A stretch of 5,833 bases of DNA. Source: an uncultured Clostridia bacterium (lineage in GTDB: Bacteria > Bacillota > Clostridia > Christensenellales > CAG-138). Positions 4,192 through 5,833 of the stretch are shown one piece after another (within the stretch, counting starts at the first letter, position 1; every line of letters begins with the position of its first letter). The stretch is from the NCBI GenBank assembly GCA_937915925.1, contig CALGGM010000026.1:1-5833 (forward strand), written 5' to 3'. The translations under genes were made by a program, and so were the position numbers. The notes under the pieces are model-generated. The model was not told where the DNA came from. It saw only the letters and a program-made list of their open reading frames with translations, and made no database searches.

Positions 4192-5830
4192 ACTGAATCT
4201 TGAACGAATCCTTGAGCCCCACGACGCGGTTGAACACCGGATGCTCGTCGGTCGAGTCAGGATCCTTTGCGTAATAGCCCATGCGCACGAACTGGAACGC
4301 TTCGCCGACCTTTGCGTCAAGCAGCGCCGGTTCGATAAAGCCCTGCTTCACTTCGAGCGAGTTGGGATCCAGAAGCTCGGTGAAGTCTTCGACCGTTTCG
4401 CCCTCCGAAGCTTCGCGCATCAAAGGACCGTATAGGCGCAGCTCCGCGGGGATCGCGTCCGCGACCGACACCCAATGCAGCGTGCCCTTGACCTTGCGTT
4501 CGCACATGCCGCTCTTCGTCTCGGGATCGTAGGTCACGTGGACCTCGGTGACGTTGCCGTTCTCGTCGGTCTTCCACGATTCGCACTTGACGATGTACGC
4601 GCCCTTCAACCGCACCTCGCCGTCCGGCTTTAAGCGGAAGAACTTTTTCACGGGCTCTGCCATGAAGTCGCTTTGCTCAATCCAGAGCTCTCTGCCGAAG
4701 CGCACGGTATGCGTGCCGGCATTCTCATCGTTCGGGTTGTTCTCGATCTCGACGGTTTCGAAGCGGTCCGGCTCCCAGTTGTCGATGATCAGCTTCAGCG
4801 GCTCGGTGATCGCCATGCGGCGAAGCGCGTTCGCGTTCAGGTTCTCACGCACGCAGTGCTCCAGGATCGCGGTGTCGACCACGGAATCCGCCTTTGCGAC
4901 GCCGATGCGGGAAAGGAAATCGCGCACGGCGGCGGCGGGGTAGCCGCGGCGGCGCATCGCGCAGAGCGTCGGCATTCTGGGATCGTCCCAGCCGGAAACG
5001 AAATGCTCCTCGACAAGCCGACGAAGGTAGCGCTTCGACATGATCGTGTTGGTGAGGTTCAGCCGCGCGAACTCGATCTGTCTCGGCTTCTTTTCAAACC
5101 CGCACGCGTTCACGACCCAATCGTAGAGCGGGCGGTGCGCTTCGTATTCGAGCGAGCACAGCGAGTGCGTCACGCCCTCGATCGCGTCCTGGATCGGGTG
5201 CGCGAAGTCGTACATCGGGTAGATGCACCACTTATTGCCGGTCTGATGGTGCGAGATGTGCAGGATGCGGTACATCGCGGGATCGCGCATATTGATGTTC
5301 GGGCTTGCCATATCGATCTTTGCGCGAAGCGTCTTTGCGCCGTCCGGGAACTCGCCGTTCTTCATGCGCTCAAAGAGGTCGAGGTTCTCCTCGACGGAGC
5401 GGTCGCGCCACGGGCTGTTCGTGCCGGGCTCGGTCAGCGTGCCGCGGTATTCGCGCATCTGATCCTTTGAAAGATCGTCGACATACGCCTTGCCCTCTTT
5501 GATGAGCTTTACCGCAAGCTCGTAGCACTGATCGAAATAGGACGAGCCGAACAGGAGCTGATCCCAATCAAAGCCCAGCCAGTGAATATCTTCCTTGATC
5601 GCCTCGACGTATTCGACGTCCTCCTTGGTGGGGTTCGTGTCGTCAAAGCGCAGGTTGCAGGTTCCGCCGAATTCCTCGGCAATGCCGAAGTCCACGGTCA
5701 GCGCCTTCGCGTGACCGATGTGCAGGTATCCGTTCGGCTCGGGCGGGAAACGCGTTTTCACGGGTCGGTTCAGCGTTTTGAGGTCTTCTTCGACAAATTC
5801 TTCGATGAAGTTTTTGCTCCGTTCTTCCAT
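4190..5830 (-). CDS. glnS: Glutaminyl-tRNA synthetase
   Basis: This 546-residue class I synthetase charges tRNA-Gln directly with glutamine. Length and sequence track the E. coli enzyme (about 554 residues) from end to end. NFIEEFVEEDL (7-17) is followed by TRFPPEPNGYLHIGHAK (26-42) with the HIGH motif at 37-40. FDDTNPTKEDVEYVEAIK (62-79), KIDMASP (171-177), HHQTGNKWCIYPMYDFAH (194-211) and the KMSKS-type loop IMSKR (263-267) follow. GWDDPRMPTL (280-289) and RRRGY (293-297) precede the beta-barrel anticodon-binding part, which covers about 335-546 and contains KVKGTLHWVS (446-455). No C-terminal YqeY-like domain is attached, although some clostridial GlnRS proteins are said to carry one. The ATG at 5830 begins the conserved N-terminus, but only three bases lie upstream, so its ribosome binding site, promoter and any leader regulation are outside the window. 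It is the first visible gene of the glnS-gltX-ychF operon. GlnRS is not universal in Bacillota, many of which make Gln-tRNA with GatCAB, and a proteobacterial-type GlnRS in this phylum is generally attributed to transfer. Confidence 0.97.
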   Translation of the reverse strand: MEERSKNFIEEFVEEDLKTLNRPVKTRFPPEPNGYLHIGHAKALTVDFGIAEEFGGTCNLRFDDTNPTKEDVEYVEAIKEDIHWLGFDWDQLLFGSSYFDQCYELAVKLIKEGKAYVDDLSKDQMREYRGTLTEPGTNSPWRDRSVEENLDLFERMKNGEFPDGAKTLRAKIDMASPNINMRDPAMYRILHISHHQTGNKWCIYPMYDFAHPIQDAIEGVTHSLCSLEYEAHRPLYDWVVNACGFEKKPRQIEFARLNLTNTIMSKRYLRRLVEEHFVSGWDDPRMPTLCAMRRRGYPAAAVRDFLSRIGVAKADSVVDTAILEHCVRENLNANALRRMAITEPLKLIIDNWEPDRFETVEIENNPNDENAGTHTVRFGRELWIEQSDFMAEPVKKFFRLKPDGEVRLKGAYIVKCESWKTDENGNVTEVHVTYDPETKSGMCERKVKGTLHWVSVADAIPAELRLYGPLMREASEGETVEDFTELLDPNSLEVKQGFIEPALLDAKVGEAFQFVRMGYYAKDPDSTDEHPVFNRVVGLKDSFKIQ

Positions 5831-5833
5831 AGT

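Noticed and set aside
3433..4203. Plus-strand open frame opposite gltX, and a similar one at 4673-5470 opposite glnS
   Set aside because: Both are mirrored codon patterns of intact, strongly recognised synthetases and have no expression signals.
4180..4320. Upstream extension of gltX by 47 codons
   Set aside because: It overlaps the glnS coding region out of frame, and the conserved GluRS N-terminus begins at the ATG at 4179.

Overview
The window looks like chromosomal DNA from a fairly GC-rich member of the Bacillota, probably an uncultured or gut-type clostridium. The evidence is strong AGGAGG-type ribosome binding sites, near-consensus sigma-A promoters, a small clostridial-type CBS protein beginning MNLLFFLTPK, a GTG-initiated lipoprotein of a type I associate with clostridia, and intergenic hairpin repeats of a kind common in Oscillospiraceae-like genomes. 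The taxonomic placement is inference, because no rRNA or other marker is present.

Left part (1-1490, plus strand): two single-gene transcription units. The first is a promoter (93-121), a 134-residue tandem CBS-domain protein (150-554) and an intrinsic terminator (564-600). The second is an extended -10 promoter (627-655), a 238-residue lipoprotein of unknown function with a four-unit Pro-Thr-Glu-Glu-Pro-Leu tandem repeat behind its lipobox (690-1406), and a second terminator (1450-1486) that closely resembles the first.

Middle (1407-1632): a 226-base space between convergent genes. From left to right it holds the terminator, which has T-runs on both sides and could serve both strands, a dispersed double-hairpin repeat (1499-1544), and an array of four mini-hairpins separated by an identical TGAAT spacer (1560-1631). 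A truncated relative of the dispersed repeat lies at the left window edge (1-37).

Right part (1633-5830, minus strand): a compact operon glnS - gltX - ychF. Gaps are only 10 and 12 bases, and each downstream ribosome binding site overlaps or abuts the upstream stop codon. It encodes glutaminyl-tRNA synthetase, glutamyl-tRNA synthetase and the ribosome-associated ATPase YchF, so all three products serve translation. The operon promoter lies beyond the right edge. The two hairpin repeats probably form the 3' untranslated region of this operon.

The protein-coding content is mostly ordinary housekeeping. No defence system, mobile element, CRISPR array, rRNA or tRNA gene was seen. The least ordinary signals are the constant-spacer, variable-stem hairpin array at 1560-1631 and the uncharacterised lipoprotein.
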